From Spirodela intermedia (Eukaryota; Streptophyta; Magnoliopsida; Alismatales; Araceae), in assembly GCA_902729315.2 (NCBI GenBank), contig LR746268.1, forward strand, positions 1,175,501 to 1,239,500: a stretch of 64,000 nt of DNA, given 5' to 3'. The translations under genes and the position numbers were made by a program. Within the stretch, counting starts at the first letter, position 1; the number at the start of each line of letters is the position of its first letter. Of the stretch, positions 25,144-38,250 are shown one piece after another. The notes under the pieces are model-generated. The model saw only the letters and a list, made by a program, of their open reading frames with translations. It did no database searches and had not been told where the DNA came from.

Positions 25144-28100
25144 ATGAAGTTGCTGGTCACGGGCGCATCAGGGTACCTGGGGGGACGCCTCTGCTGGGCA
25201 CTGCTCAGGGAAGGCCACGAAGTTCGCGCCTTCGTCCGCCGCACCAGCGACGTCAGCCATCTGCCGTCGCCGGCGGCGCCTGGTGGCGGCGCAGAGGGCG
25301 GCGGAGGACGGCTCGAACTCGCCTATGGTGACGTCACTGATCTATCCTCTCTGCTGTCGGCCTGTGCCGGCTGCGAGGTCCTTTTCCACGCAGCGGCACT
25401 CGTCGAACCCTGGATGCCCGATCCATCCTTGTTCTTTTCGGTGAGTTGACTAACACCCGCCTGCTAGAACTGCTGAATTTTCGTACCTCCAACTTTGTAG
25501 GATATCGGATTTCTAAATTGGCGGGAAGAGAATTCGCAGTGGCGGGCGAATCTGCATCTCCCTGCAGAAATTCTTCAAGATTTCAGCCGAGCCTTCTTCC
25601 TCAGTTAACCATCGAGAGTGCAGTCGTAGATCGCTAGGGGATTCAAGATTCGTGTGATGATAATAGCGTCTGACATGCGAAGAACGCGGAATTCGTGGAG
25701 GCCCTTGCAGTGGATTTCTCGGTTTGGGGAGGAAGGAAATATCTAACGATTAGTCAACCCCAATCCCAAGTTCAGATATTGCTTGCCCTCATTTTGACTT
25801 TGGAGGGTCTGGACGCCCTTCCAATTTTAGCAAATTGGTGCCTTGCTTTCCCTTCTTGATACCACAATGATGATCGAACTTTGTCAGGTTTTTGATCCGA
25901 CTCGAGTTTTTTTCTTTTTTCTTTTTTCTTTTTTTGTTTTTGCTGCTTCGATCTTGGTAGATCTTGTCCCTCAGCTGGATCAGCTGGATCAGTCAACATT
26001 TGATCATCATCCTCGGGCCACATCTCTCTATTCAACTTTCCCACAAACACTCCTGAGGTGCGTTTTGCCTTGACGCTATGATATTCCAGCACTGTCTGAT
26101 GACATCTGTTTAGGATGCCATGTTGAGCATATGCCCCATATTCCACACTACTTTGACTATGCCATTAGTAGACGAAAAAGTCAACCACCCACCAAGCCAA
26201 TCGAACCTGTCTATGCTCGGTTCAACCATGCAAGAGCCTGGGGTAGGGGAAGAAAGAGACCCACAGTCTAGTAGCAAGAAGCAATGGCGGATGATTTAGG
26301 AAGGCATAGGCAGAAGCTTTGTCAGCCCAGAGTAGCCTATTAGGTTTTCGGTGTGTACACCGCACAGATCTTGTGAACAGTCGGTTTCACAAAATCTTGT
26401 TGATTTATTGGTAGTATATTTCGTTGCATTAACTATAGTCTAGTATGAACTAAATAATCAGGCATTTGGTTCAATAAAACCTGCTTCATCTCCACATCTG
26501 AATGGTTCATGCGCTGATTAGGGGTTTCTCATACCCATGTCATTATTTCTGCACCATTAATCATTTTTATATGATCCCACATTTTTTCTTTGTTTTTATT
26601 TAGTCAGCGTCCTTCAGTTCTCTGTACTTCCTTTTTTTTTTTTTTTCATAAATTCTTTCTCGTTTGACTTTTATAGTTTCGTCATGCTCTGTTGATGTGC
26701 TGACTGTCTCTCTGACTCCATGATCTTGTTGAATACTAGGCACTTCTTATGGCTGAAATTAATAATATGATTTATTTATTTTATCAATATGCATGGGATC
26801 AAGAGGCAGAAATCTATGCTATCTGCAATAATCTACTGCCAATTATGACATGGATTGTAACAGATAAGAAATACTGATGCACCCAGCTGTTCATCATCCT
26901 TTTTTTTTTTGCCCCCCCTTGCAAAATTATTTCTTTTACCGCACTAAATTTCCAACCTGGGTCCTCTTTTTTTTATTTTTTTCCTTCTGTGTTAGGTAAA
27001 TGTAGGTGGTTTGGAGAATGTTTTGGAAGCTTACAGAGAAACCCATACCATACGGAAGATAATATACACATCATCCATTTTTGCACTGGGCCCCACAGAT
27101 GGACACGTGGCGGATGAGGATCAGGTGAGTCAAATGCACAAACGATTGAAAATGGTCAGAAGTACATACCCTTTTTTTTTATGCATTTGATCTGCATATG
27201 TACTACGTTTTTTCCTTTTTTTTCCCTCCAGGTAGGAGAAAAGAAGTCATAAGGGTTGGGATGGGGAAAAAAAAGAAAAGAAAAGAAAATAAATAAATAA
27301 ATAAATAAATCAAATGCCTCATCTGGTAGTAACTTGCATGAACATCTCATGATTTTTCATTCATGCGATTAGTGGAAACTCTTATAAGGTAGAAAGAATC
27401 AGGAACGATTTTCCCTTTGTTTTCTAATCTCAGTATCAGTCACCCTCTTCATACAAGTCAAAGGGTCACTAATTCGGTGGTGGTGAGAGGGGGGGGGTCA
27501 TTCAGTTCTGTGGTTTCCTGAGAATGCAGAACATGTGTGAGGTATCATTGACTTGTGACTGTGACTTTTTGGCATGCTAAGCCTTCAGAAGTCAATGATA
27601 CCTTCATTCGGTTCTGTGGCTTCCTGAAAAGTGCAGACATGTGTGAGGTACCGTTGACTTGTGAAGGCGTGTGTGACAGTGATTTTTGGCTAGGCTTTTT
27701 CTTCTGTTATCTTCTCCAATGTAGGCAGAGCACAGAATGTGACCAGTGAACACTATCTCCTCTTGGCTCTTCACCTTTCTGGTTAGGGGTTGACCATGGA
27801 AAAGTGTTCTAATGGCAGGTGCATCATGAGAAGTTCTTCTGCTCTGAGTACGAGAAGTCAAAGGCCATGGCGGATAAGGTTGCACGGCAGGCTGCATCAG
27901 AAGGGATCCCAATCGTTCTTCTGTATCCAGGATTCATTTATGGTTCTGGAAAACTCACTACTGGCAACATTATTGCACGCCTGGTAAGGCTGATCCTACT
28001 GTTCATGATAATTTGGGAAGGTGTGAGAGCAGAATGGCACCAAAGATCCAGAGCCACGTAATTGATTTCTTCCAAGTTATTATTAAATAATATTAATGAA

Positions 28101-29150
28101 TTTTTAGGCAATATTGGGTAAATATCACTGTTCTACTTCTTTTCATGAAAATTTTAGAAGATGTGAGAGTAGAATGGCAACCAAACCCACACCTGCATAG
28201 TTGATTTCTCAAGATAGAAAGAAAATATCAACACTGTGGTTATTTGATTGAAGCTTAGAAGTTGCCTTCCTTTTGTATCTTGGGATAAGCACAATATCGG
28301 ATTGATGAACTTGCTTGCAATCTTACCTTTAACAACAGTACTGGCAAAAAAATATTCATTGATTCCACTTTTCATGATAACTTTAGAAGATATGAGAGCA
28401 GAATGTCACCAAAATCCGCGCCGACATGATTGATTTATGTCAAATTGCTATAAAATCTCAATACCATGGTCAGTGATCAGAGCTGAGGTTACTGAACTCG
28501 CATGCAATCTTAGCTTTTGCATTGGCTAAATATGGGAAGAATAGCAGACACCATCAAACATCACATTCATTGGAGCGCCTCCTCATCATTGCAGATGATC
28601 GAACGCTTTAATGGACGCTTGCCATGTTATGTGGGCCATGGGAAGATGTCATTCTGCCATGTCGATGATGTGGCAGTAGGACACTTGGCGGCCATGAACA
28701 GGGGACAAGTCGGTGAGAGGTATCTTCTTACTGGAGAAAATGCATCCTTGGAGCAGATATTTGATTTAGCGGCGGCCATCACCAGAACAAGGCGTCCTTG
28801 GTTCCACATCCCTCTCTGGCTCCTGAATGTTTATGGGTGGATCTCAGTTTTCTTTTCCCACATAACGGGAAAGCTTCCTCTCATCAGTTATCCTGTATGG
28901 GTCTTCCCCTCCCCCCTCCCCTTCCATTATTCTGGTTGGCTTCTTCTTCTACCTCAGAGAACTCCCCCCCTTGGATTTGGTTCTAATCTCTGATTGAAAT
29001 GGCTTGCAGACTGTGACGATAATGAGACACCAGTGGGAGTATTCCTGTGAGAAGGCCAAGGATGATCTGGGTTATGCCCCTAGAAGCTTGGATCAAGGCT
29101 TGGGAGAAATGCTTCCCTGGTTGAAGAGCTTGGGGTTGATAAAATACTAA
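25144..29150 (+). CDS. FLDH: FLDH-like NAD-dependent farnesol dehydrogenase, tandem copy C
   Basis: Exons 25144-25440, 26996-27124, 27819-27983, 28595-28894 and 29010-29150 give 343 aa. The architecture and phases match copy A, with exon 4 two codons shorter. TGASGYLG is at residues 6-13, and the catalytic Tyr153 and Lys157 lie in YEKSK. The C-terminal IPLWLLNVYGWISVFFS stretch is hydrophobic. By eye it resembles Arabidopsis FLDH more than copy A does (FHAAALVEPW, LPLIS, WSY/WEY-type C-terminus). The start ATG follows the GA tract. An upstream in-frame reading from pseudogene B is open but is not needed for a complete SDR. The unusually short upstream spacer means its promoter is either in B's remains or shared with B. 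Introns 2 and 3 contain internal repeats. Confidence 0.92.
27500..27690. repeat. Direct duplication in intron 2 of FLDH copy C
   Basis: A block of about 80 bases at 27500-27573, beginning CATTCAGTTCTGTGG and ending GACTTTTTGGC, recurs at 27604-27690 with small changes and an insertion. Confidence 0.85.
28003..28437. repeat. Three dispersed repeat units in intron 3 of FLDH copy C
   Basis: A block of about 65 bases, built around GAGAGCAGAATGGCACCAAA and ending in TTGATTT, occurs at about 28003-28066, 28144-28207 and 28373-28437. Confidence 0.8.
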
Positions 29151-30766
29151 GTTTTCTTTCTCCTTTTCTGTGTCTTTGCATTCCTTCTAACCTCTACTCT
29201 GGTGATATGCCTGGTCATGCGCCTTTGAGGGTTGTAATATGCACCACCATGTAAACTAAATGCACTTGTATATTTATACTCGCTCCCCTAGTAATGAGTA
29301 CATCTTCACTGATAGCTTTTTATGGACAAGAAAATCATTTTGTTTGTTTGTCTTCGGTAGATATTTCCAAGTGTTTTTTCTTCTTCTCGATGGAATTTTG
29401 ATTGAAGATACCAACCTCTCAGTTTCATTCGAAATTCTGTGCTGTTACTAGGTCCTATATTTCATGATATACTGTTAAGGAATAGAATGACGTTTGAATA
29501 TCATGATGCAATAATGTCAATAAATCAGCAGACCAGACTTCAGTGATGAACTCGATAAAAAAATAGAAAAAAGATGGCGGTTTTTGCCACAGAGTGTGAT
29601 AGTTATGTTGATGTTGCTCGAATCTACAAAGATTCAACAGTTTAAGATTAAATTTTTTTAAAAGTAATTATAAACTCTAGTCCTGAGTTCCTAACGCGAC
29701 CTGATCAACCAGTGCTCTTTTTTCTTTTAAATCATCTTAAATCAAGATAATAATTAGATGAAATGACGATGGGGCAATTTCAATTATCTTATGTTCAATA
29801 TGATGACAATCATACGGCTAAAAATGATTTGATACATTCATTTCCAATTAATTGTAGACATGATATCATAGCCAGGTTGAATGGCTCCATTCTTTCATGT
29901 GGGTCGAAGAGCTATTGGCCGAATGTATAAGCATACGCCACCCACAGTCAAATTAATTTTTGAGTTGAACAACGCAGTTCCTCTACACAAACGGAGAAAT
30001 CTAACATGCACCAAGATTTCAATATATATTGATTTGCATCCCAAGAAAAGGAATAGGAACATAACAGCTTTTAGGAGAAAACCCACTCCAAATACCTCAC
30101 TGGATGGTTCCAATTCAACCTAATCTTCAATCCAAGAACATTGAAAGTTCATCTTAAAACCAATCACGACAACATTCAACCAAAAGCATTTGAGGTAAAG
30201 AAGGGGACGCTGCAGATAAAAAAAACCAACCACCGAAGACATTCGCAGGTCTGGATTAGCTTACTTCGAAGAGGTGAGGTTGCAGAGCCTGTTATAATTC
30301 TCTTAAAAGGATGCCAGCACATCTTTTCATTTTCTTGGATGGAACCCACCCAAAGCGAATTTACATCAAGGTTCATAGATATCATATCTACATAGATCTC
30401 ACTGGAGGAAGTTTCAGCGACAAAGCTCTTCCGAATCTCTGGCAAAGCTCCTGAAAAACGGAGGAGGTGCCCAAGATTATCAGTATACGAGCAAAAGTAT
30501 CTACGGAACGGGGTAAACTGGTCAATGTGTTCATTGCGCACCTGTTAATTATCTTACTCTAGAAGTAGGTCAAAAATTTACATGCCTCTCCTAGAGGTTC
30601 CTGTACATTCCACTTCAACTAGGATTTTAGGAGAAACATCCCAAGGCACTGAATATACACATCCTAAGCACTGAACCAGTTAAACATGGTTCAATCTCTT
30701 GTTGATGGCATCCAAATTCAAGCATCATTAAGGAGATCGTATGCTTTCTGCCCTCTGATCAGCGTC
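29151..30766. other. Convergent intergenic region between FLDH copy C and the DUF829 gene
   Basis: This region holds the 3' ends of two convergent genes. The only long frame is a 121-codon minus-strand ORF (30176-30541) preceded by an AG acceptor-like site. It matches nothing I recognise and could be 3'-UTR, an alternative last exon or chance. Confidence 0.5.
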
Positions 30767-33700
30767 CTACATCCTGCAGCGCCGTATACACTTCATAGGA
30801 TTAAAAGGGCCAGGTCTCCTTGAGAGCTTCTGGTTCCGGTCCAAGGGGCCTGTCGGCTTTATGTCCCAGCCTTCGACATTCTTGGGGACACAAACATCAA
30901 ACAGCATCTGACCGAGAACACCGTGGGGGTTCATACCAGGTGGGTTTTGCACATGAAACAATCCTCCCTTGTGTTCCTCCTGCACGGCACTGCCTCCATC
31001 CTTCGACTCAAGGTAGTCCAGAGAGCTTGGCAGGAAAAAATGGTCACTTGGGCGAGTAGCTACCCTTCTAAAGCTCTCGTTAGAGCACACAGCTGCCCTG
31101 TGAAGGTCACAGACGGACTCTGATATCTGGTCACCGCTGCTTCCCATGCCCAGGGCTGCACCACTGAGCTGCACTCTTCGAGAATGGAACATGACTGCCT
31201 GGCTCAGCAACTCAAAGACAGCACTTTTGTAGTCATCCGGATGATGATCATAGTGACCTGCAGAAAAAAATGAATTGGCAAAACGTTGATCCATCTGGCA
31301 TAACTTTTCTTACTATGAGATGTGTTTATCAAGGTTATGCATTAGTTATTTCACCACAACAAGTAAACCATTTGTCAAAGAAATAACAGACCGTAAAGTT
31401 CTGTGGGGAAAATTTTGTACTGCATAAAGGGTGAAAAATTCGACAATGCCAGAAAACTAACTTTTGCCAAAGAATAACAGTGAATTAGAAACTGTCATAG
31501 ACAGCAATGAGTTAAGTTGTTCGCTAACTTTTCTGTTGCGAAAATTTTAAAGAGCCACATGCAAAATAACAATCTGGTGAATCCTGATCTGGTGCATAAA
31601 CCTTGTTCGTGACATCAACCTGTAACTCTTATTTTTATCTGTTTTGGTGGCTAGAGGTAGCTCATTAACTGGTTTATTGGGCGTTCAGATCCAATAAACC
31701 ATGCCAATCCAGTTCAATTATGTAACTGAACTGTCACCCTTCTTTTCTCCCCCACTGGACCATTCCAACTCTCTGGCATGATTGGTGAGTCCCATTATGT
31801 GAAAAGAGCAGAGAAAAGAAAATGACTAGGCAAACCCAGGAGTAGACGAGATATTCAGCAATGATGACAGAGGAAGCATAAAAGTGTCTTCCTGCCCTTT
31901 CATTTGCTTCTTCATGTTCTCACTTTTTCTCTCTTTTTTCTCTACTCCCTCCATTATATGGTCAACGATGGCTACAGCGAAGGGTACAAGTCATTATTGC
32001 TGCCACTGGCCTTTTCTTTTTCTTCTGACAATGGTAGGTTGATGATATTGCGAATTGTACATGTTGACCAAGCTTATATAGAAGTCAGCAGAATTGACAT
32101 GCGAATTGAGTTGCTTGTGGGATCCATGAGTGCAATTCACAATTCACAAGGCCCTTCACATTGCAACTGGACACATCCATGCGATCTCACCATAAGATCA
32201 GTGACACAGCACGTTCCCAGGTAAATCATTATTCAAGAAGAAAAAAACATTCTGGCTCTGAGTCAGAATGAGTGGAGAAACCCGAAGCTAAGTTCGCAGC
32301 TACAGAGCAATGGATGCAACTTCTATTTGCTTCTTATGTTTCTTGTCATACTTTGTACGTGATATCCTCTTCTATTTGAATATTGTACTCATTAAATTTA
32401 TTCGTGAAAACACCATGACATTGAATTTGTTTATTTGCTTATGAACCCGATTGTGAGGGAGGATGAAGTTGATAGAGAAGCGGCAGGCATACAGTGTTTC
32501 TGGCGAATGATTGGTTATGTCCAGAATTTCCAATAAAAATTATATACTCTGCAGAAATAAGTTGTCAAGCTTCTTTCAATGGTTTTGTGTGCTCGTACTT
32601 CTCAAGTATGATCTAAATCTTGCTAATACCAGCATATCCACAAGACTCATGCATTTCCCAGATCTGGTTTTCCATGAAATTGCATAGAAAAATAGCCTAT
32701 CCTATCATTCTCACGCATGAATGGCTCTAAGGCAGTATAAGCAGCTTAAAATAGTCACATCTCTGTCCTCAAGTTTTAAATAAGAACTTCACAAAACCAT
32801 CATAAAGCTATTTAAAACATACCTAAATGAGGGGAAGATTTCCATATAACTAGCTTAACATCACCATCCTCCTCTCTCAAATGATGAGCGAAATTGCAAA
32901 TAATGTGACGAGGAGCAAGTTCATCATCTTCTGAGCACAAAATGAGAATCGGCCCCAATTTCTGCATACACAGTTAGCCCATCAACTTGAATAACGACAG
33001 CAATCATTGAGCGTGGTATGTAAAAATACAAAACAGAAGCTTTACCGCAGAAGAGTACAATGTCTGCCAATACTCTGCACGCTGTGCTTCAAATCTGCTT
33101 AGGAAAAGAGTGTCTAGACCAGATGCCACCATTTTTGCCATCCATGAAACTAGTTTTCGTGGTTCAGACACTCTGACTGCAGTTGGATGAAGAATAAGCC
33201 GGGTGCCTAAGTCACTGGTGAAATCTACAGGACTAGAATCGTATATTTGTCCACAGATGCAGTCATTAACCAGCTGACATTCATCCTGCATTTGACAGAT
33301 GAATAAAAAATAACCATTGTGAGATGGAAACATGTGCGTACTGTTCTAGGCAGAACACCAAAAATAAAGACAACTTGATCCTTAATTTGTCTCGGTCAAA
33401 ACAGAATAATGTTGAAGTCCATGAATATCGAGTTCAAAACAAGAAAAATCCAAATGAATGATCTTACCGGATCTAGCAGTCCTTCATATTTTCCCTCAAT
33501 TATCTGACAGTAAAGGAAAAATATGTTAGCATCTTCACAAAGCACAAAGGAAAAGTCATATCCACCTAACCGAATTCTATCCATGCTAACAACCAGTAAG
33601 AAATAGTCTATAAGAGAGGCATTGCAGAAAAACGAAGAATCAAATGTCAAATCAGAAAAAATACCTGGAGAACCTTGTACATGCATGCTTTTGGACCCCC

Positions 33701-36335
33701 AGAGAAAGCAGCAAATATGACAGGCAATGGTCTGCTTCTCAATTCCTGTTTCCCAGCAAAAAGAGCACAAGGATAACCAAATTGGCCAACAGAAAAATAT
33801 TTTCAGGTACCCTCAACATGGATAACTTTAAAAAAAAATTGGAAAAAGATGAAATGGCTCAAGTTTCATTTTACAATCCGTGAATGAGAGAACCATACGA
33901 TGAAGCAAACCACACCATGGACATTTCATGAAATGTATATCACTGGTATCAAAGACAGAAGAAGGATGGACGATATTTAGGAAACTGGGGAAGCAAAAAA
34001 ATGGTGGGATATGGCATTGTAATGACAATGAGAAGGAAGACCTATCCCAACAATATGTGGACTTTCTACTTTTTGAGGATGATTGTATATGTCATTGACT
34101 TGCCAGTTACTCTGAAAGGTTGTTCATTAGCAGGCGATACAATCTAAATGCATAAAATTTCGAATGCAATGCCACAACTATCTTGCAGGATAGTACTTGC
34201 CCTGGGTTTTACTAGTAAGGCTAAAAACTAGAGCTTAATTTTCCATGAAAGGATGTCATGCTCAGGTCTAAGGACAGAACATATAAAAATTGAGCAGAAA
34301 TATCCACCACCACCAGAAACAATAATTACCTTCACCAGCTCAGAAAGAAGACTGCATGCCAATGACGTAGCCTTCTCTGGAAAAAACCTACACAAGAACC
34401 AAATAAAATCATTACTGCCTAACTCTTTACTTACAAAAAACTGTAATTAGGCTACCCCGTTATTTCTACCCAGCACGTATATTCGCTATACTTTTTTATC
34501 AATTTTTTTCTTTTCTTAGGGATGATTTGCGTGCCAGGATTTCATCTCACGTAACTCCTCGTTTTTTATTATACTTATTTTTAAATGTGATGACATTCAA
34601 TTCTATGATTTGATCAGCCAACTCATCATTCTTCACTCGTCACCAAGCTTCCTGGGATCATAGATGAAAATTAACATCACATATAAACACGGTTTTAGAG
34701 TTTTCAACATTACAACAAAAAGGTAGCATTTTTACAAAACATGAATCAACAAAAGAAAGGCCGCCATTAGGAAATGTGATGACTAGCTCTCAATCAACAG
34801 TGTGGTTTACCGCCTTAACCAAGCTAGCACCTCTAAATCATTTCATCCGGGTCTAGGTTTCTCAATTTGAAATGATAACATGAAACAAATAGAAATCTCA
34901 AACAATAGTCCACACTTCCATAACTGACTACGTTACCAAAATCAAAGATATATTTTGTGGTGCAATCTACTTCTGTAGATAACATTATTTGAAAACGAAA
35001 TAATGTAGTAACAGAGACTGAGTACTACAACAATATTCTATATGTTTGATTCCCTACTAAGATATCAATTGAGAAAAAGACACCACATGCAGCCTTAGAA
35101 AGTTAAATGATTTCGGCATTGAAGATTTTACTCATTCACTGGGACAACAATAGAGCAACGTTACAGAAAAGATGAAATTACTTCAGAAAGGCAACACATC
35201 TGAGACCATGTCGCAAATTTTGGCTCATCTCACGTCCAATTTTCAAAAATGAACGAAAAGTGAAATGTCAAAAAAATGAGTAGGCCAAATTGAAGAAAAT
35301 AATTCAGTTTAGTCCAAAAATAAATGATTCACATCTAAAAATTGGACACTTTGATGTGTTTTGTGTTGGTAGATGAAACTTCATGCAATATATGTTTGGA
35401 GCAGTATGAGGGGGTTAAAAAAGATGTTCAAACCGTGCTTCTGCTTGCATAACTTTTGAGTTTTTTCCTTGCAAAATGTGTGAAACCAAAATTCGTAAAA
35501 TCCCCACCTTTATGGAAATGCAATTAATTTAAATCTCATTGATTTATTTCAAAAGCTATACGTTTAAACACTATGGAAGGAGGAGGGAATTTTTTTATTG
35601 ATATAAATAATTTGTATCCTATAGAAATCAATATGAAGATACAAAATTTCCCCATCTCTAAGAGGCTCCTCCATGTCAGAGAGAGCAAAACTTCAGTGGG
35701 ACAGACCACAAGAGAAACTTGACATATTTCCTGAGATCCATATCCCACATCCTGAACAAACCCGGATAGAATAGCAATAAGGATTGGAGATGATACCGAT
35801 TAATTACAGGTCTATCATCTCCTTTAGAGAAAGGGCGAACTATCTTATGGATATGTTTCAGAAATTTGGTGGCGGTTGACGACTTGTTCAATCATCTATT
35901 TTGATTTCCCCTTTCAAGACTGTTCTCCTCGAAATAATCTGTAGTGGTTACCTTAGAAGGCATTAATTATCTTCATCTAGCATAGATTATTCCATTCATT
36001 CATTGGACTCTCTAATTTATTCATTTTGTGAGTATAGTAGCACATCAAACACCGCCAAGCTCTCAATAAACCATATAGAAGGAAGGGGGGAAAGGAAAGA
36101 ACGAAATTAGAAAAAAAATAGGGCACCCGAAGGGAGAAGATCCATCAAGAGCTTACATGGTGAGGAAATCAGCGTGGCAGACGAGTGAATTCCACCCGCT
36201 GGAGCCGTACAGCTCGATATACTGTCTCATGTGCCTCTCCTCGCTCGACGTCCACGCAAACGCCACCACGATCCCTTCCGTCCTCCCCGCCTCCCTTCTC
36301 CCCCAGTAGAACCGCCCTCCCTCCCCCCACCACAT
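30767..36335 (-). CDS. TMEM53/DUF829 alpha/beta-hydrolase-fold protein
   Basis: Exons on the minus strand, 5' to 3': 36335-36157, 34387-34330, 33745-33665, 33503-33468, 33285-33046, 32961-32823 and 31257-30767. Together they encode 407 aa with GT-AG junctions. The start is the first in-frame ATG, giving MWWGEGGRFYWGRR like plant homologues; a longer reading would need GTG. Family landmarks are FAWTSSEERH, the nucleophile elbow FSGGPKA with Ser94, the acid in SEDDELAP (Asp211 likely) and the histidine in PHLGHY (His246), so the triad is intact. The C-terminal 160 residues (DHFFLPSSLDY, VLGQMLFDVCVPKNVEGWD) are typical of plant members. Human TMEM53 is a nuclear-envelope protein; the plant protein's substrate and location are unknown to me. 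Exon 4 is only 36 nt. Confidence 0.93.
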
Positions 36336-36432
36336 CTCCTCCCCTCTCCCCCACCACGCAACCAAAATCAGACACCTATCTGAGTGAAACCAGTTCGATC
36401 CGACTGAGACCTCGCCACAGGGGACTTCCCGC

Positions 36433-36483
36433 TCACCCTGACCGCCGCCGGAGGGCCCTGGCGGCGCCGCTACCACCGCCCAT
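36433..36483 (-). promoter_or_regulatory. Possible upstream ORF in the DUF829 leader
   Basis: An ATG at 36483-36481 opens a 16-codon frame ending in TGA before the main ATG at 36335. It is in another frame and no other ATG lies between them. It matters only if the transcript starts upstream of it, which I cannot see. Confidence 0.35.
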
Positions 36484-37938
36484 TGGGGGCAGATCTCCGA
36501 GGGATTTCAACGGAGAACGGAGAAATGAAGACGGGAAGAAGAAGAAGAAGAAGAAGAAGAAGAGAAGACACGCTATCACGTTCGTTCGTTCGTCTCTGGG
36601 GGTGAGACTAACCTGCGCCGACGGTGGAGACAGCGGCGCATTATAATCTGGATATTTGTCGTTTCAGCGCCGTTGGTGGCGGGGAAACCTCCTCGCCCGG
36701 CGCACTTTAGTCGTCGACGCTCCGATTGTCTTATCCCTTTTTAATGTTTTTACCAATAATGCCCTCCGATATCAATGGCTCTGGTAGCGGTTTTAGCATG
36801 TAACTTTTTAAAATTGTAGTTGTACTTTTCTCTTTATATTTTTACCAAACTAGGAAGTTACAAACTTGACTATGGTTGACTGACAAAAGTCAACGAGACG
36901 GATCTCCTCTACATATTTCCAAGCTCACTTTGAGTCAACCACCTTTTATATCCCTTAATCTCAACTAAGACCCATGGCCATGTGATTTTGACTTTATTTT
37001 CTCTTCTTTTTGTAATTTAAAGCCTTTTTTTGGGTATGAATCTACCAAAGTTTGAAACTTTCTCCCCTTTTTTTGGCTCGTTTTGTGTTTTTTTTCAATT
37101 AAAAAATTTGTAACACTAAAAATTGGGTTACTTCAAGTGGGCAAAATCACATGAGAGTTTAGAAGAACATTTGACTTTCCAAAGGAGGTTAGAGAGGAGA
37201 AATATGTAGAGAGAGAGAGAAAGAGATGCCAAGGGAGGAATCCAATATACCTGCTTGCACAAAAAATTGAAGAGATTATAATTAAATTAAATGATTAATT
37301 GTAAGTGGTTAATTATTATTAGATAATTTTAAGTCTATATTAACTAATTCTTTCACAGATTTAAGTTATTATTATTAGAGAGATATTCTATTTAGCATGA
37401 TGGGATCAGCTGGACCAAAATGGGTTGCTAATGACTCTCTATTTATGTATATTTATGTATATATTTAAGTCAACCCATAATGTAATAAATTCCCCCCGCT
37501 TTCTCTTTCTGAAAAGGCACATTGATGGCCATAAATGGGTCATTATCTCTCTCCTTCTCTCCGAGGGCAGATACACCATAAATGGGTCTTTCTTTCGCTC
37601 ATCAAAGCAGCCACCATATAAGAAAATTAAAAATTATAAACAATGACGCACGAAGTTGCAAATCTAATAGAACGTGGGCCTTTACCAAGTATAAGTACAA
37701 TTAAACGAATTGATCATTATTATGTGTAATAAATTAATCAATTAATAATGAGAGTGGAGAGAGAGACTTCCGGACCCATGACGAGCCGGGCCTTTAGGAG
37801 ATAATTCCGGGCTCGGGCTGGGTTTGATATGGTCTGGCCCGGCCCGTTGACAAACCCCTTCTTCTTCTGCCACCGAAGTCAGAGTGGGGTCTTATGGCCC
37901 GAGTGATCCCACAGTGTTAATGTGCTGTAAAAGCGTCT

Positions 37939-38022
37939 CTCTCTCTCTCTCCTCTCTCTCTTCTGTTTCTCTTTTCTCTCTCTTACTCGCTCTTCTGTCT
38001 CTCGTCTCTCTCTCTCTCTCAC
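37939..38022. repeat. (TC)n pyrimidine tract upstream of the PAN-like gene
   Basis: A run of CT dinucleotides with short interruptions about 230 bases before the ATG, a common position for plant 5'-UTR pyrimidine patches. Confidence 0.9.
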
Positions 38023-38250
38023 TCTCGCACTAAATGCGCAATGACCGACAGAAATACGAGGATCATGGCGTAAGGTGGGGGGGAGGAAACCAGAGCAGGC
38101 AGGGGACGGAGGGAGAGGGGGAGGGAGTGCCGGTGGTGGAGTTCGTCGGAGGGGAAGGTGGCGGCCGAGAGAGGAAGGGCCGGTGGATTCGCGGGATGAT
38201 ATGAGGTGGAAGGAAGGGGACGACGGAGCGGCGGAATCGGCGGCGAGGGG

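Larger units (their letters stand above)
36336..38250. other. Divergent intergenic region between the DUF829 gene and the PAN-like gene
   Basis: It carries the promoters of both genes. A GAA repeat at about 36535-36563 lies in the presumed DUF829 leader. The middle is AT-rich, with no coding similarity. A TC-rich tract (37939-38022) lies in the presumed leader of the rightward gene. Confidence 0.6.

Noticed and set aside
31904-32224. 106-codon plus-strand frame inside a DUF829 intron
   Set aside because: No recognisable similarity was found. It lies within intron 6 of a well-supported gene on the other strand.
36185-36646. 153-codon plus-strand frame rich in Ser/Pro/Arg
   Set aside because: It lies antisense to exon 1 and the leader of the DUF829 gene and has low-complexity content.
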